NCBI GenBank assembly: GCA_020636475.1
Contig: JACJXU010000002.1
Span: 283,732-347,731, forward strand
DNA from: Chitinophagales bacterium
GTDB taxonomy: Bacteria; Bacteroidota; Bacteroidia; Chitinophagales; UBA2359
DNA length: 64,000 nucleotides
Reading direction: 5' to 3'
Made by a program: the position numbers and the translations under genes. The number at the start of each line of letters is the position of its first letter. Position 1 is the first letter of the stretch. The notes beneath the pieces are model-generated. The model was not told the DNA's origin. It was given only the letters and a program-made list of their open reading frames with translations, and did not search any database. Below, piece by piece: positions 17,821-26,700 of the stretch.

Positions 17821-18115
17821 TACCAAAATAGAATAGCTATTATGTATTAAAAAAGGTAAAAATCTTTTTTCGCCGTATAGCAGTTTTTGGGCGTTAAAAA
17901 TTTTTGAAGCCTTGGAAAAAATTTAGCCCCAAAACTGCGGTTTTGCCCGTAGAGGGCAAAAATACCTTGAAAAAAGTGTCGTTTCTGCTTCGTTTTCTTT
18001 GGACAAGCAAAGAAAATGAAGAAGACCAAAGCATTGTTTGTACCCAAAGCTGCGGGGCGAGTACTTACCCTTAATAATACCTAAACCAATACGCAACTTT
18101 CATACGGTTTTGGTA
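17821..18115. repeat. MITE-like dispersed repeat, type A, copy 1
   Basis: A 295-bp sequence present again in inverted orientation at 41043-41339. The ends are imperfect inverted repeats of about 37 bp: both open TACCAAAA and, after 15 variable bases, share GTATT and then AGG. The flanks show the same 3 bases on both sides (TTA at 17818-17820 and 18116-18118), consistent with a target-site duplication. A central hairpin (TTTTGCCC / GGGCAAAA, variable loop) is conserved. No transposase. The rest of 17619-18235 holds no gene; a minus-strand frame of 66 codons inside the element is not conserved to its end in copy 2. Confidence 0.8.
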
Positions 18116-18117
18116 TT

Positions 18118-18162
18118 AACCGTAAAGTTTTAGCTTTTGCTAAGGTGCTTTACGGTTTTTTT
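18118..18162 (+). terminator. Terminator-like hairpin in the leader of the metalloprotease gene
   Basis: Arms AACCGTAAAG (18118-18127) and CTTTACGGTT (18148-18157) pair perfectly; an inner TAGC/GCTA stem is possible. The right arm is followed by T. No plus-strand gene lies upstream within 4 kb, so it may end transcription coming out of the repeat, or act in the protease leader. A TATATTTG box at 18175-18182 just after it could be the -7 element of the protease promoter. Confidence 0.5.
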
Positions 18163-18235
18163 GTATAAATGAAGTATATTTGCCTACACTTGTTTTTGTG
18201 TAAAAATTTATTGCCAAAATATTTAAACTATTTCT

Positions 18236-19936
18236 ATGAAAAAACAAATTTTGTATTCCCTTATTTTTCTTTTGGGAAACTTTTCACTCTTATCCGCACA
18301 AGTATTTCACTGTATGTCGGATAAAATAGTGGAAAATACGCCGGCTCTGCAAGAAGCCTACGCCAAAACCTTCGATTTTGCGAAAGAACACGCCCAAAAA
18401 TACACCAAACAGCAAGGCACTGTTTACCAAGTACCAGTAGTGGTGCATATAGTTTATAATACGCCGGAACAAAACCTTTCCGATGCCATAGTGATGTCGC
18501 AAATAGACGTGCTGAACGAAAATTTTCGCCGCATGAACGCCGACACATCGAACACGCGGGCGGTTTTTAAAAATAGAGCCGGCGATGCCGAAATCGAATT
18601 TTATTTGGCAACCACCGACCCCAACGGAAATCCTACCAACGGTATTACGCGTACGCAAACTGATGTGACTACTTTTTTTGACGCAGGCGACCTCACCGCA
18701 ATTTTAGATGCTATGGAAGCCTGCAATATCGACCCTTTAGATTTGCTTACGGGCAATATTACACCAGAGCAAGAAGCCTGCTTAGACGAACAGCTCGCCA
18801 GCACGGGAAGTGGAGACTCTGAGTTTTTGGATAAAGTAAAATTTGCGGCAAATGGCGGCGCAGATGCTTGGGACACACAACATTACCTCAATATTTGGGT
18901 TTGTAATTTGTCTTTGGATTTGTTTGGTACTCCCACGCCGGCAGTTTTGGGTTTTGCCTATCCGCCTACTATTGCACCGAATTGGCCCGAAGGTACGCTA
19001 CCGGACAATATACAACAAGTTGATGGTGTAGTAATTCACTACCAGGCTTTTGGGCGCAATAATCCTACGGCAGATGTTTTGGCAGGTACCAATGATTTAG
19101 GGCGTACTTGCGTACACGAAGTAGGGCATTACTTGGGTTTGCGCCATATTTGGGGCGACGGACCTTGCGCAGAAGATGACGGAATTTCCGATACACCGCC
19201 TATGGCAGAGCAGTCAAGTTCCGATTGTGATTTTAACAAAAACTCTTGCACCGACAACGACCCTATTACCGGAACAGACTTGCCCGATATGGTAGAAAAT
19301 TACATGGATTATTCTTCGGAGTATTGCCAAAATATGTTTTCAGATGAACAAATCGGCATTATGCGTAGCATGCTGGAAACTGCCAGAGTAGAGCTTATAA
19401 ACTTTACGCCGCCTACGCCTATCATAGCAGATTTCGCTTCGGACAAACAAGCGGTGTATGCGCAGGAGTCAATTTTGTTTGTAGCTACGGCTACGGGTAC
19501 AGGCGATTTGGTATATACTTGGGATTTTGGCGATGGTTCTACGGGCGATGGAGCAACTACAACACATAGCTATGCCCAAAGTGGTGTTTATACGGTAAGT
19601 TTGCACGTAACCAATGGAGAAGTAGAAACAACCATCGAAAAAGAAAATTATATTGTAGTAGCGGCAGAAGTAATTGGTTTTGAAAATATTGACAATCAAT
19701 TTGAAATGTTCCCGAATCCTACGCGCAACACTTTGTATGTAAAAACTGCCCAAAACCAAAATATTGTTTCCGCCACCGTATTCGATAGTTACGGAAAAAT
19801 AAGTGAAGTAGCTTTCGATTCGAAAGGAGAAAATGTACAAATTTTTACGGAAACATTAAGTTCGGGTGTTTATATGCTACAACTACAACTTGCCGATGGA
19901 AAATTGCTTGCGGCAAAATTTAGTGTGCTTAAATAA
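18236..19936 (+). CDS. Secreted zinc metalloprotease (M43 pappalysin-like) with PKD and T9SS type A domains
   Basis: 566 residues. Signal peptide ending near LLSAQ; a propeptide; then the M43 catalytic domain starting at YQVPVVVHIVYNTPEQN. The zinc motif is complete: HEVGHYLGLRH with His294, Glu295, His298 and His304, followed by IWGDGPC and the Met-turn VENYMDYSSEYCQNMFS. An insertion of about 50 residues (150-200, with three Cys) lies before the motif. A PKD domain (YTWDFGDGSTGDG...SYAQSGVYTVSLHV) covers about 410-480, and a type A sorting domain (MFPNPTRNTLYV ... LSSGVYMLQLQLADGKLLAAKFSV) ends the protein. It probably degrades protein outside the cell. Confidence 0.95.
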   Translation: MKKQILYSLIFLLGNFSLLSAQVFHCMSDKIVENTPALQEAYAKTFDFAKEHAQKYTKQQGTVYQVPVVVHIVYNTPEQNLSDAIVMSQIDVLNENFRRMNADTSNTRAVFKNRAGDAEIEFYLATTDPNGNPTNGITRTQTDVTTFFDAGDLTAILDAMEACNIDPLDLLTGNITPEQEACLDEQLASTGSGDSEFLDKVKFAANGGADAWDTQHYLNIWVCNLSLDLFGTPTPAVLGFAYPPTIAPNWPEGTLPDNIQQVDGVVIHYQAFGRNNPTADVLAGTNDLGRTCVHEVGHYLGLRHIWGDGPCAEDDGISDTPPMAEQSSSDCDFNKNSCTDNDPITGTDLPDMVENYMDYSSEYCQNMFSDEQIGIMRSMLETARVELINFTPPTPIIADFASDKQAVYAQESILFVATATGTGDLVYTWDFGDGSTGDGATTTHSYAQSGVYTVSLHVTNGEVETTIEKENYIVVAAEVIGFENIDNQFEMFPNPTRNTLYVKTAQNQNIVSATVFDSYGKISEVAFDSKGENVQIFTETLSSGVYMLQLQLADGKLLAAKFSVLK

Positions 19937-19977
19937 AAACTTTGGAAATTTAGTATAAAATGCTATAAAACCAAGCA

Positions 19978-20010
19978 CTTATCCACATTGTGGAAAAATA
20001 TGTGGATAAG
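19978..20010. promoter_or_regulatory. Pair of perfect DnaA boxes as an inverted repeat
   Basis: TTATCCACA lies at 19979-19987 and its exact reverse complement TGTGGATAA at 20001-20009, within an 11-bp perfect stem (19978-19988 / 20000-20010). Both match the consensus DnaA box. It lies in an 82-base gap between convergent genes, so it could also be a plain terminator hairpin, but there is no T tract and the box sequence is exact twice. Binding by DnaA is an inference. Confidence 0.5.
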
Positions 20011-20018
20011 AAGACATA

Positions 20019-20837
20019 TTATGCCAAGATTTCCCAAATATTGGGGAACTTGGCATATTTTTTTTGTAGTTTTTCAGCCTGTTGCTTATTTTCAAACAAA
20101 GCAAAAACAGCCGAACCGCTACCACTCATAGCAGCATAAGTAGCGTGGTGGGCGTACAAATCGTCAATAATATTTTGGATAAGGGGAAAATGCTGACAAA
20201 TTGCTGCCTCAAAGTCGTTTTTCAATATATTTTGCCATTTTTCGATAGGAAGTGCGCTTATTTCTTGTAAGGAAACACGCAGCTCCGAAGCCGAAACTTG
20301 CCGATAAGCCCAAGCCGTATTTACAATTACATTGGGATAGACTACAAAAATTTGCCAATCTTTCAGCGATAAGTTTATGGGCGTAAATATTTCGCCGCGA
20401 CCTGTTGCTAAAGTTGCTTTATTTTCGATAAAAAAACTGCAATCACTACCCAAAGTCGCCGCATACGCCATCAGTTTTTCGGGTGAAAGTTGTAGCGAAA
20501 ATAATTCATTGAGTATTTTCAACGTAAAAGCAGCGTCTGCCGAACCGCCGCCTAAGCCGGCACCAATAGGAATTTTTTTCAGTAAATGAATTTCCACAGG
20601 CGGAAGCTCGAAATCTTTTGCCAAAAGATGATAGGCACGCTCACACAAATTGCCATTTTGTTCGGTAGCAATTTCGTTGCCATACAGCCGAAAACTTTGT
20701 TTTGCCGAAGGCACTATTTCCAAAGCATCACGCCAAGGAATGGGATAAAAAATAGTTTCGATATCGTGAAATCCATCGCTGCGGCGGCGACAAATATGCA
20801 AGCCTAAATTTATTTTTGCATTAGGAAAAACCAGCAT
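20019..20837 (-). CDS. ispE: 4-diphosphocytidyl-2-C-methyl-D-erythritol kinase
   Basis: GHMP-family kinase, fourth step of the MEP (non-mevalonate) isoprenoid pathway. 272 residues. Motif 1 is VFPNAKINLGLHI with RRRSDGFHDIETIFYPI; the ATP-binding glycine loop is KKIPIGAGLGGGSADAAFTLK; the C-terminal motif is YAAMSGSGSAVFALF. The start ATG overlaps the stop of the DUF58 gene by one base (TAATG), so translational coupling is likely. Confidence 0.96.
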   Translation of the reverse strand: MLVFPNAKINLGLHICRRRSDGFHDIETIFYPIPWRDALEIVPSAKQSFRLYGNEIATEQNGNLCERAYHLLAKDFELPPVEIHLLKKIPIGAGLGGGSADAAFTLKILNELFSLQLSPEKLMAYAATLGSDCSFFIENKATLATGRGEIFTPINLSLKDWQIFVVYPNVIVNTAWAYRQVSASELRVSLQEISALPIEKWQNILKNDFEAAICQHFPLIQNIIDDLYAHHATYAAMSGSGSAVFALFENKQQAEKLQKKYAKFPNIWEILA

Positions 20838-21757
20838 TATGCCATCATTTTGATTCGTTTTGCCAAATAAGGAAGTAATACTTGCGTGAAATCTTGGTTG
20901 ATGTCGGCAGTTACCAAATCAATTTTGTACTGGGTACAGCGCAAATGTAGTTCTTTAAACGCTTTATGCACTTGCTGGCGATAATAACTTTTTACTTGCG
21001 CTGCCTGAATTTTTACGCTTTCGCCCGTTTCCATATCAATAAATTCGTAAGGGCGATTTTCAAAATCGAAATCCGCTTCCAATTTTTTGTCGAATACATG
21101 AAAAAGAATTACTTCGTGTTTGTTGTATTTCAGGTGTTGCAATGCAGCAAAAAGCTCGTCATTATCTTCATTGCTTTCAAACATATCGCTGAAAATGAGC
21201 ACCATAGAACGTTTGTGAACATTTTCGGCTATTTGGTGGAGGCAGTCCGCTGCATTGGTTTTTTTGTGTTTGGACGGCGCATCTAAATACTGCTGAAGCG
21301 TACTGAGCAACAGATTGTGATGAATGCTGGTAGAGCGCGCAATGGTATGATAATCCACATTTTCGCTAAAAACGGACAAACCCACCGCATCGCGTTGTTT
21401 TTTCAGAATATTCATTAGCGAAGCAGCAGCAACGCAAGAAAAGCGCAATTTGTTGTTGGGCGTATTTTCGGGAAAATACATAGAACTGGAGGCATCAATA
21501 ACCACTTGACAGCGCAAATTGGTTTCTTCTTCGTAGCGTTTCACGTACATACGGTCGGTGCGGGCATACACTTTCCAGTCCACATTGCGCAGCGAATCGC
21601 CGCTATTGTACAGCCGATGCTCGGCAAATTCTACCGAAAATCCGTGAAAAGGGCTTTTGTGCAAGCCAATGATAAAACCTTCCACCACTTGTCGGGCAAT
21701 AATTTCGAGATTATTGAACTGGTGGAGTTCCTGAAGCGTGATAAATTTTTGTTCCAA
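20837..21757 (-). CDS. DUF58 domain protein (vWA-like)
   Basis: 306 residues, no signal peptide or membrane segment. DUF58 signature: LEIIARQVVEGFIIGLHKSPFHG, FAEHRLYNSGDSLRNVDWKVYARTDRMYVKRYEEETN, followed by a vWA-like half with a MIDAS-type VVIDASSSMYF. In Bacteroidota such proteins are usually encoded next to a MoxR AAA-ATPase and Batl/Bat aerotolerance proteins; none is adjacent here, and it is instead coupled to ispE. The only start that keeps the conserved N-terminus is TTG at 21757. Confidence 0.9.
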   Translation of the reverse strand: MEQKFITLQELHQFNNLEIIARQVVEGFIIGLHKSPFHGFSVEFAEHRLYNSGDSLRNVDWKVYARTDRMYVKRYEEETNLRCQVVIDASSSMYFPENTPNNKLRFSCVAAASLMNILKKQRDAVGLSVFSENVDYHTIARSTSIHHNLLLSTLQQYLDAPSKHKKTNAADCLHQIAENVHKRSMVLIFSDMFESNEDNDELFAALQHLKYNKHEVILFHVFDKKLEADFDFENRPYEFIDMETGESVKIQAAQVKSYYRQQVHKAFKELHLRCTQYKIDLVTADINQDFTQVLLPYLAKRIKMMA

Positions 21758-21894
21758 AATGTACGATTAATGTTATCTGTGACAATTAAAACGATATTTA
21801 TGCCAAAGTGTTACAAATTTGGGTGAAAAAAGAAATTTAGCATAGATGTCAATTAAAATGCGACAAGCAAAATTACGCAAATAATAGCTATTTA

Positions 21895-21931
21895 TGCTAA
21901 AATCGAATAATCATTGCGTATTAATAATGGT
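21895..21931. repeat. Solo end of the MITE-like family
   Basis: About 37 bases closely matching, in reverse complement, the right end of the element at 40861-41021: the shared core CTAAAATCGAATAATCATT is identical and is followed in both by GTATTAATAAT after two variable bases. It is also preceded by TTA, as the other copies are. No matching second end was found within about 300 bases. Confidence 0.6.
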
Positions 21932-22124
21932 TAGTTTCAAGTGCCTTTTCGCGTGTAAGGGAGAAAGCTAAAATGCTTGGACTAAAATATTTGTTTTATA
22001 GTTTTTTTAGTTGCCAAATTTGAGTATTCTTGCTAAGAATCGAGGTGATAGTAATTATTGGAAAAATATTTTATTTGGATAAATAAAATTTATATAGGTA
22101 AAGTAAATGGATGTTGTATATTTG

Positions 22125-22200
22125 CCCAAGGTGAGGCGGATTTTTACTAAACTACTACACTTGCAAACTCCGTTTAGGTGTTGTAACTTCGTGAAGCACG
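22125..22200. repeat. Island repeat, copy 1 (partial)
   Basis: Shares CAAGGTGAGGCGGATTTT and ACACTTGCAAACT plus the end GTGAAGC with copy 3 at 23629-23740. Lacks the first hairpin half found in copies 2 and 3. Sits directly upstream of the orphan gene at 22223. Confidence 0.65.
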
Positions 22201-22222
22201 CCGCGCGTTGTGTACTATAAAG

Positions 22223-22765
22223 ATGAAAAAAATAGAAACAGATAAAAATGGAGAACTAAGCACCAAAGATTCAAATTATTTTGGTGGTAAATTTTCAATA
22301 TGGGAGAAAGTAAGAAAAAAGGGCATTGGTTCTCCGAAAATAATATATGATTCGGGGATTGCAGAATTCGACAAATTAAAAAGAAACGTTGAAGGAGAAA
22401 TTAGTTTTGTGAATTTCGAGTTACTAAAAAATGGATTGATTTTACGCTTGAATTTGAACCAGAGATTTAGTTGTGTAGGAATTAAACTGGATGAATTAAT
22501 AGAAATAAACCTTGTCGGTTATCGAGTTAAAATTAAGCGAAAGAAATATGGAAAAATGGAAACAAAGATCGTTCATCGTGGAGAATTGGAATTCGTTGAA
22601 ATAAATGAAACCGCCAAATTTGTAGTAATAGTCAGAGAATTTGAGAGCCTTAGAAAATATTTTGAAAAAGAAGAATTGAGAGAGAAGCTCAGATTTTCAA
22701 TTAGCACGAATCCACCCGAAAAAGATTATGGACATCTATTAGAAATTCTTGGAATTTTTAATTAG
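22223..22765 (+). CDS. Hypothetical protein in accessory island
   Basis: 180 residues from ATG at 22223; no family recognised, no signal peptide or membrane segment. Lys- and Glu-rich, alternating beta-like stretches (LLKNGLILRLNLNQRFSCVG, IKLDELIEINLVGYRVKIK). It lies between two copies of the island repeat and upstream of a HigBA module. The AT-rich codon use and the setting suggest transfer. It could be a small defence or cassette gene, but nothing in the sequence fixes a role. Confidence 0.6.
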   Translation: MKKIETDKNGELSTKDSNYFGGKFSIWEKVRKKGIGSPKIIYDSGIAEFDKLKRNVEGEISFVNFELLKNGLILRLNLNQRFSCVGIKLDELIEINLVGYRVKIKRKKYGKMETKIVHRGELEFVEINETAKFVVIVREFESLRKYFEKEELREKLRFSISTNPPEKDYGHLLEILGIFN

Positions 22766-22786
22766 AAAAAATATGGTAAACAACGG

Positions 22787-22826
22787 TTTGGTCAAAATAG
22801 TCGCTCCGCTTCCACCTTGTGCGATA
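22787..22826. repeat. Island repeat, copy 2 (partial)
   Basis: TTTGGTCAAAATAGTCGCTC followed by CGCTTCCACCTTG matches the first half of copy 3 at about 29 of 36 positions. It begins about 20 bases after the stop of the orphan gene and leads into the HigBA promoter. Confidence 0.6.
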
Positions 22827-22857
22827 CTGTATCTAAACTCACGTACGAAAAAATAAG

Positions 22858-22888
22858 TTGCAAAATTTGGAAACTTTATTTATCTTTG
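22858..22888 (+). promoter_or_regulatory. Candidate Bacteroidota promoter of higBA
   Basis: TTG at 22858-22860 and TATCTTTG at 22881-22888 with a 20-base spacer fit the phylum's -33 TTTG / -7 TAnnTTTG promoter. The -7 box ends 16 bases before the toxin's GTG start. Confidence 0.5.
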
Positions 22889-22904
22889 ACAAAAATTTAA
22901 TGAA

Positions 22905-23237
22905 GTGAGATTTTTTGAAACAAAATTTTTAGATGAAGCAAGAGATTTTGTTAAAAGTCTCGATTTAAAAACTGCGAAAAAAATCTTTTACAACATTGAT
23001 TTGGCCGAACAAACAAATGACCCAAAGTTATTCAAAAAACTCAATGAAAATATTTGGGAATTTAGAACGAGATATGCAGGAAATTAATTTAGACTTCTTG
23101 CATTTTGGGACAAAACCGAAAATGAAAACACTTTGGTTTTTGCAACTCACGGGCTTATAAAGAAAATGAGTAAAGTCCCAATAAAAGAAATTCAAAAGGC
23201 GGAAAAAATTATGTTCAACTACTTTAATAATAAATAA
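22905..23237 (+). pseudogene. HigB/RelE-type toxin (phage Gp49-like), nonsense codon
   Basis: Starts GTG at 22905 (RFFETKFLDEARDFVKSLD). The frame stops at an in-frame TAA (23085-23087) after EFRTRYAGN, but continues without shift as FRLLAFWDKTENENTLVFATHGLIKK to a TAA at 23235. The two parts together make a complete 110-residue toxin of the HigB/Gp49 (DUF891) family: W.FR.RY... FR.L.F.D is the family's central motif, and the stop falls inside it. Toxin is predicted to be an mRNA interferase. Intact HigA-like antitoxin follows 1 base later. The toxin is probably inactive. Confidence 0.8.
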
Positions 23238-23238
23238 A

Positions 23239-23565
23239 ATGGCAAAAGAAAAAATAAAATCCTACTCTCTTGAAGAGATGAAAAATGAATTTATCGGAAA
23301 AGTAGGTACAAAAGAAAGAGATGATTATGAATATGAATTGAGAATGGACATCTTGGGGAAAATGATAAAAGCGGCAAGACAGGAAAGAAATTTAACCCAA
23401 GAACAACTTGGAGAACTTGTCGGTGTTCAAAAATCTCAAATTTCTAAACTTGAAAGCAGTGCAAATAGTGCCACTATTGACACTATTTTACGAGTTTTTC
23501 GTGCATTAAAGGCAGAAATAAATTTCAATGTAAAAATTGAAGATGATTATTTGCAACTCGTATAA
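23239..23565 (+). CDS. HigA-type antitoxin, XRE family HTH
   Basis: 108 residues. The XRE helix-turn-helix spans about residues 44-95: LGKMIKAARQERNLTQEQLGELVGVQKSQISKLESSANSATIDTILRVFRAL. The N-terminal KIKSYSLEEMKNEFIGKVGTKERDDYEYELR is the usual opening of antitoxins paired with Gp49-like HigB toxins. It would bind the toxin and autorepress the operon. ATG at 23239 follows the toxin's stop by one base. It stays intact although the toxin carries a nonsense codon. Confidence 0.9.
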   Translation: MAKEKIKSYSLEEMKNEFIGKVGTKERDDYEYELRMDILGKMIKAARQERNLTQEQLGELVGVQKSQISKLESSANSATIDTILRVFRALKAEINFNVKIEDDYLQLV

Positions 23566-23628
23566 AATAGCAATGGCACAAAACTGAACTTTTGTGCTTC
23601 GTTTTCCGCTCTTCACAAATACCCGAAC

Positions 23629-23740
23629 CCTTGGTCAAAATAGTGGCTTCGCTCCCATTTTGCTCAAGGTGAGGCGGATTTTACTAAAATACTGCACTTG
23701 CAAACTTCATTGCTGCTTCGTAAATTTGTGAAGCTGCCCC
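23629..23740. repeat. Island repeat, copy 3 (most complete)
   Basis: About 110 bases. First half is an imperfect hairpin: CCTTGGTCAAAATAGTGG pairs with CTCCCATTTTGCTCAAGG across CTTCG. Second half is GAGGCGGATTTTACTAAAAT, then CACTTGCAAACTTCA and a weaker stem closing at TGTGAAGC. Copies 1 and 2 correspond to its second and first halves. It ends about 30 bases before the restriction-modification gene. Confidence 0.7.
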
Positions 23741-23767
23741 ATTATCCGGCATACGAAGAAAGAATAA

Positions 23768-26700
23768 ATGACATTACAAGAATACATAGACAACTTAGAC
23801 AAAAGGTACAGACTCGGAAATGCAACCGAACATACTTTCCGGGGCGACTTGCAACAGCTTTTGGAAAGTTTAGTACCGACCATCAGAGCGACCAACGAAC
23901 CCAAAAGACAAAAGTGTGGTGCACCTGACTATATATTGACTAAAAAAGATATTCCTGTTGGATTTATCGAAGCCAAAGACATTGGAGACAAAGACCTTGA
24001 AGGAAAAAAGAAAACAGGCAACAAAGAACAGTTTGACCGATACAAAGCTTCGCTGAACAATCTGATTTTTACCGACTACATAAACTTTCATCTGTATCGA
24101 GAAGGAGAGTTCATTACTAAAATCGCTATTGGAGAAGTCACGGAGAAGGGAATAAAACCTTTGCCTGAGAACTTTGGCAACTTTGAAAACCTAATCAAAG
24201 ACTTCTGTACGCACCTTGGTCAAACGATAAAAAGTTCAAAAAGACTTGCAGAAATGATGGCGGGCAAAGCCCGCCTTCTTTCTGAAGTTATTGAAAAGGC
24301 GTTGACAAGTGACGAAACTAATCAGGAAGACAGTACACTGAAAGACCAAATGAAGGCTTTCAAGCAAATTCTTATTCACGACATCACACCACAAGGATTC
24401 GCAGATGTTTATGCTCAAACCATTGCTTACGGAATGTTTGCGGCTCGTTTGCACGACCCTACTTTGGACAATTTTAGCAGACAAGAGGCGGCTGAACTGA
24501 TTCCAAAATCCAATCCGTTTTTACGAAAACTGTTTGGCTACATTGCAGGACCTGATATTGACGACCGTATAAAATGGATTGTTGACAGCTTGGTAGAAAT
24601 TTTTCTGCATTGCAACGTGGAAGAAATTTTAAAGAATTACGGAAAGTCAACAAAAATGGAAGACCCAATCATCCATTTTTACGAAACGTTTCTTAGTGAA
24701 TACGACCCGAAACTCCGCAAAGCAAGGGGCGTTTGGTACACTCCGCAACCCGTTGTAAATTTTATAGTTCGAGCAGTGGACGACATTCTAAAAACTGAAT
24801 TTGATTTACCGCAAGGACTTGCAGACAACAGCAAGACACGAATTAAAATTGAACAACAAGGCAAAAAAGTGGAGCAAGACGTTCACAAAGTGCAAATTCT
24901 TGACCCAGCAACAGGAACAGGGACTTTCCTTGCCGAAGTGGTAAAACACATTCACAAAAAGTTTCAAGGGCAACAAGGTATTTGGAGCAATTATGTTGAA
25001 ACACATTTATTGCCTCGTTTGAACGGTTTTGAGTTACTAATGGCAAGTTATGCAATGGCGCACTTGAAATTAGATTTGCTTTTAACCGAAACAGGCTACA
25101 AGCCAACCACCAATCAGCGTTTTAGAGTTTACCTCACCAACAGCCTTGAAGAAAGCCACCCAGACACAGGAACTTTATTTGCCAATTGGTTAAGCACCGA
25201 AGCAAACGAAGCAAATCATATCAAGCGTGATACGCCTGTTATGTGTGTAATTGGAAATCCACCTTATAGCGGAATATCTTCAAACAATGGCGAATGGATT
25301 AGTAAATTGATTGAAGATTATAAATATGTTGATGGCGTTCACTTTAATGAACGTAAACATTGGCTTAATGATGATTACGTTAAATTCTTACGTTACGGAC
25401 AGCATTTTATTGAAAAAAATGGTAGCGGTGTTTTAGCATTCATCAATCCTCACGGTTTCCTGGACAATCCTACATTCAGGGGAATGCGTTGGCATTTGCT
25501 AAACACTTATGATAAGATTTACACTATTGACCTACACGGCAATAGTAAGAAAAAAGAAACTGCCCCTGATGGAAGTGCAGATGTTAATGTATTCGACATT
25601 ATGCAAGGAGTTTCAATTAACATCTTCATAAAAACGGGTAAAAAGAAAAACAAAGAACTCGGCAAAGTATTTCACTTTGACCTTTACGGAAAAAGAGAAG
25701 CTAAATATGATTTTCTCTATGACAACTCATTGAAAGATGTTGCGTTTCAAGAATTGAAACCAGAAAAACCAAATTTGTTTTTTATTCCTAAAAAGGAGAA
25801 TGTGTTTCTAGAATCGTTTAACAAGGGTTTTAAAGTAAATGACCTTTTTATAAATGGTGTAATTGGAACTCAAACAGGTAGTGACAAAACACTTACTGCA
25901 AGCACTGAAAAAGAATTAAAAAAGAATTTAAAAGAATTGTATGCTGTTGATGTTAGTTCAGAATTTATCAAAGAATATCAATACAGACCATTTGAAACTC
26001 GATATATGTATTTTCTAAAATCTTTGAATGACAATGTATATCCGAGTATAAAAATTCCAGCTTCTTACCGTTCAAGATACAACACATCAAAGCATTTAAC
26101 TAAAAATAATTTTGCTCTTTTAATCCCAAGACAAATTGCCGAGAATGATTATTACCACTCATTTATATGCAAAAATATTGCTGATGCTTGTTTGATTTCA
26201 AACAAAACAAAGGAGCAAAATCAGGTTTTCCCTTTGTATTTATATAATGATAATGAAGGTCAACAAACCATCGGACAATCAACTGAAAGACAACCCAACT
26301 TAAATACAGAATTTGTTAAGCAATTAGCAGATAGGTTAGGTTTAACTTTCACAAACGAAAAAGAAACGACCAAAGACACTTTTGCTCCAATTGACATATT
26401 AGATTACATCTATGCAGTTTTGCACTCTCCTACTTACAGAGAGAAATATAAAGAGTTTTTAAAAATTGATTTTCCGAGAGTGCCATATCCAAAAGATGCA
26501 GCAACATTTTGGCAATTGGTAAACCTTGGTTCACAAATCAGACAAATTCATTTATTGGAAAGCCCAACCGTTGAGAAATACATCACTCAATATCCAATAG
26601 ACGGGGACAACATTGTAAGTAAACCAAAATATCAAGACGGTAAAGTTTACATCAACGACACGCAGTATTTCAACAACGTTCCGCAAGTGGCTTGGGAGTT

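Larger units (their letters stand above)
21758..22222. other. Gene-free stretch at the left edge of an accessory island
   Basis: No credible gene. It holds a solo end of the MITE-like family (21895-21931), a TATATTTG box at 22118-22125 that could be a -7 promoter element, and copy 1 of the island repeat (22125-22200) leading up to the orphan gene at 22223. Confidence 0.6.

Noticed and set aside
17847..18047. 66-codon minus-strand frame inside the type A repeat (FACPKKTKQK...)
   Set aside because: Only the first part is shared with copy 2, where indels change the frame after it; it has no start context and lies wholly within a non-coding repeat.
19937..20018. Chromosomal origin at the DnaA-box pair
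   Set aside because: Only two boxes, an 82-base gap between convergent genes, and no dnaA, dnaN or long AT-rich unwinding element nearby.
22125..23740. CRISPR array
   Set aside because: Repeats are long, few, degenerate and separated by whole genes; no spacers and no cas genes.
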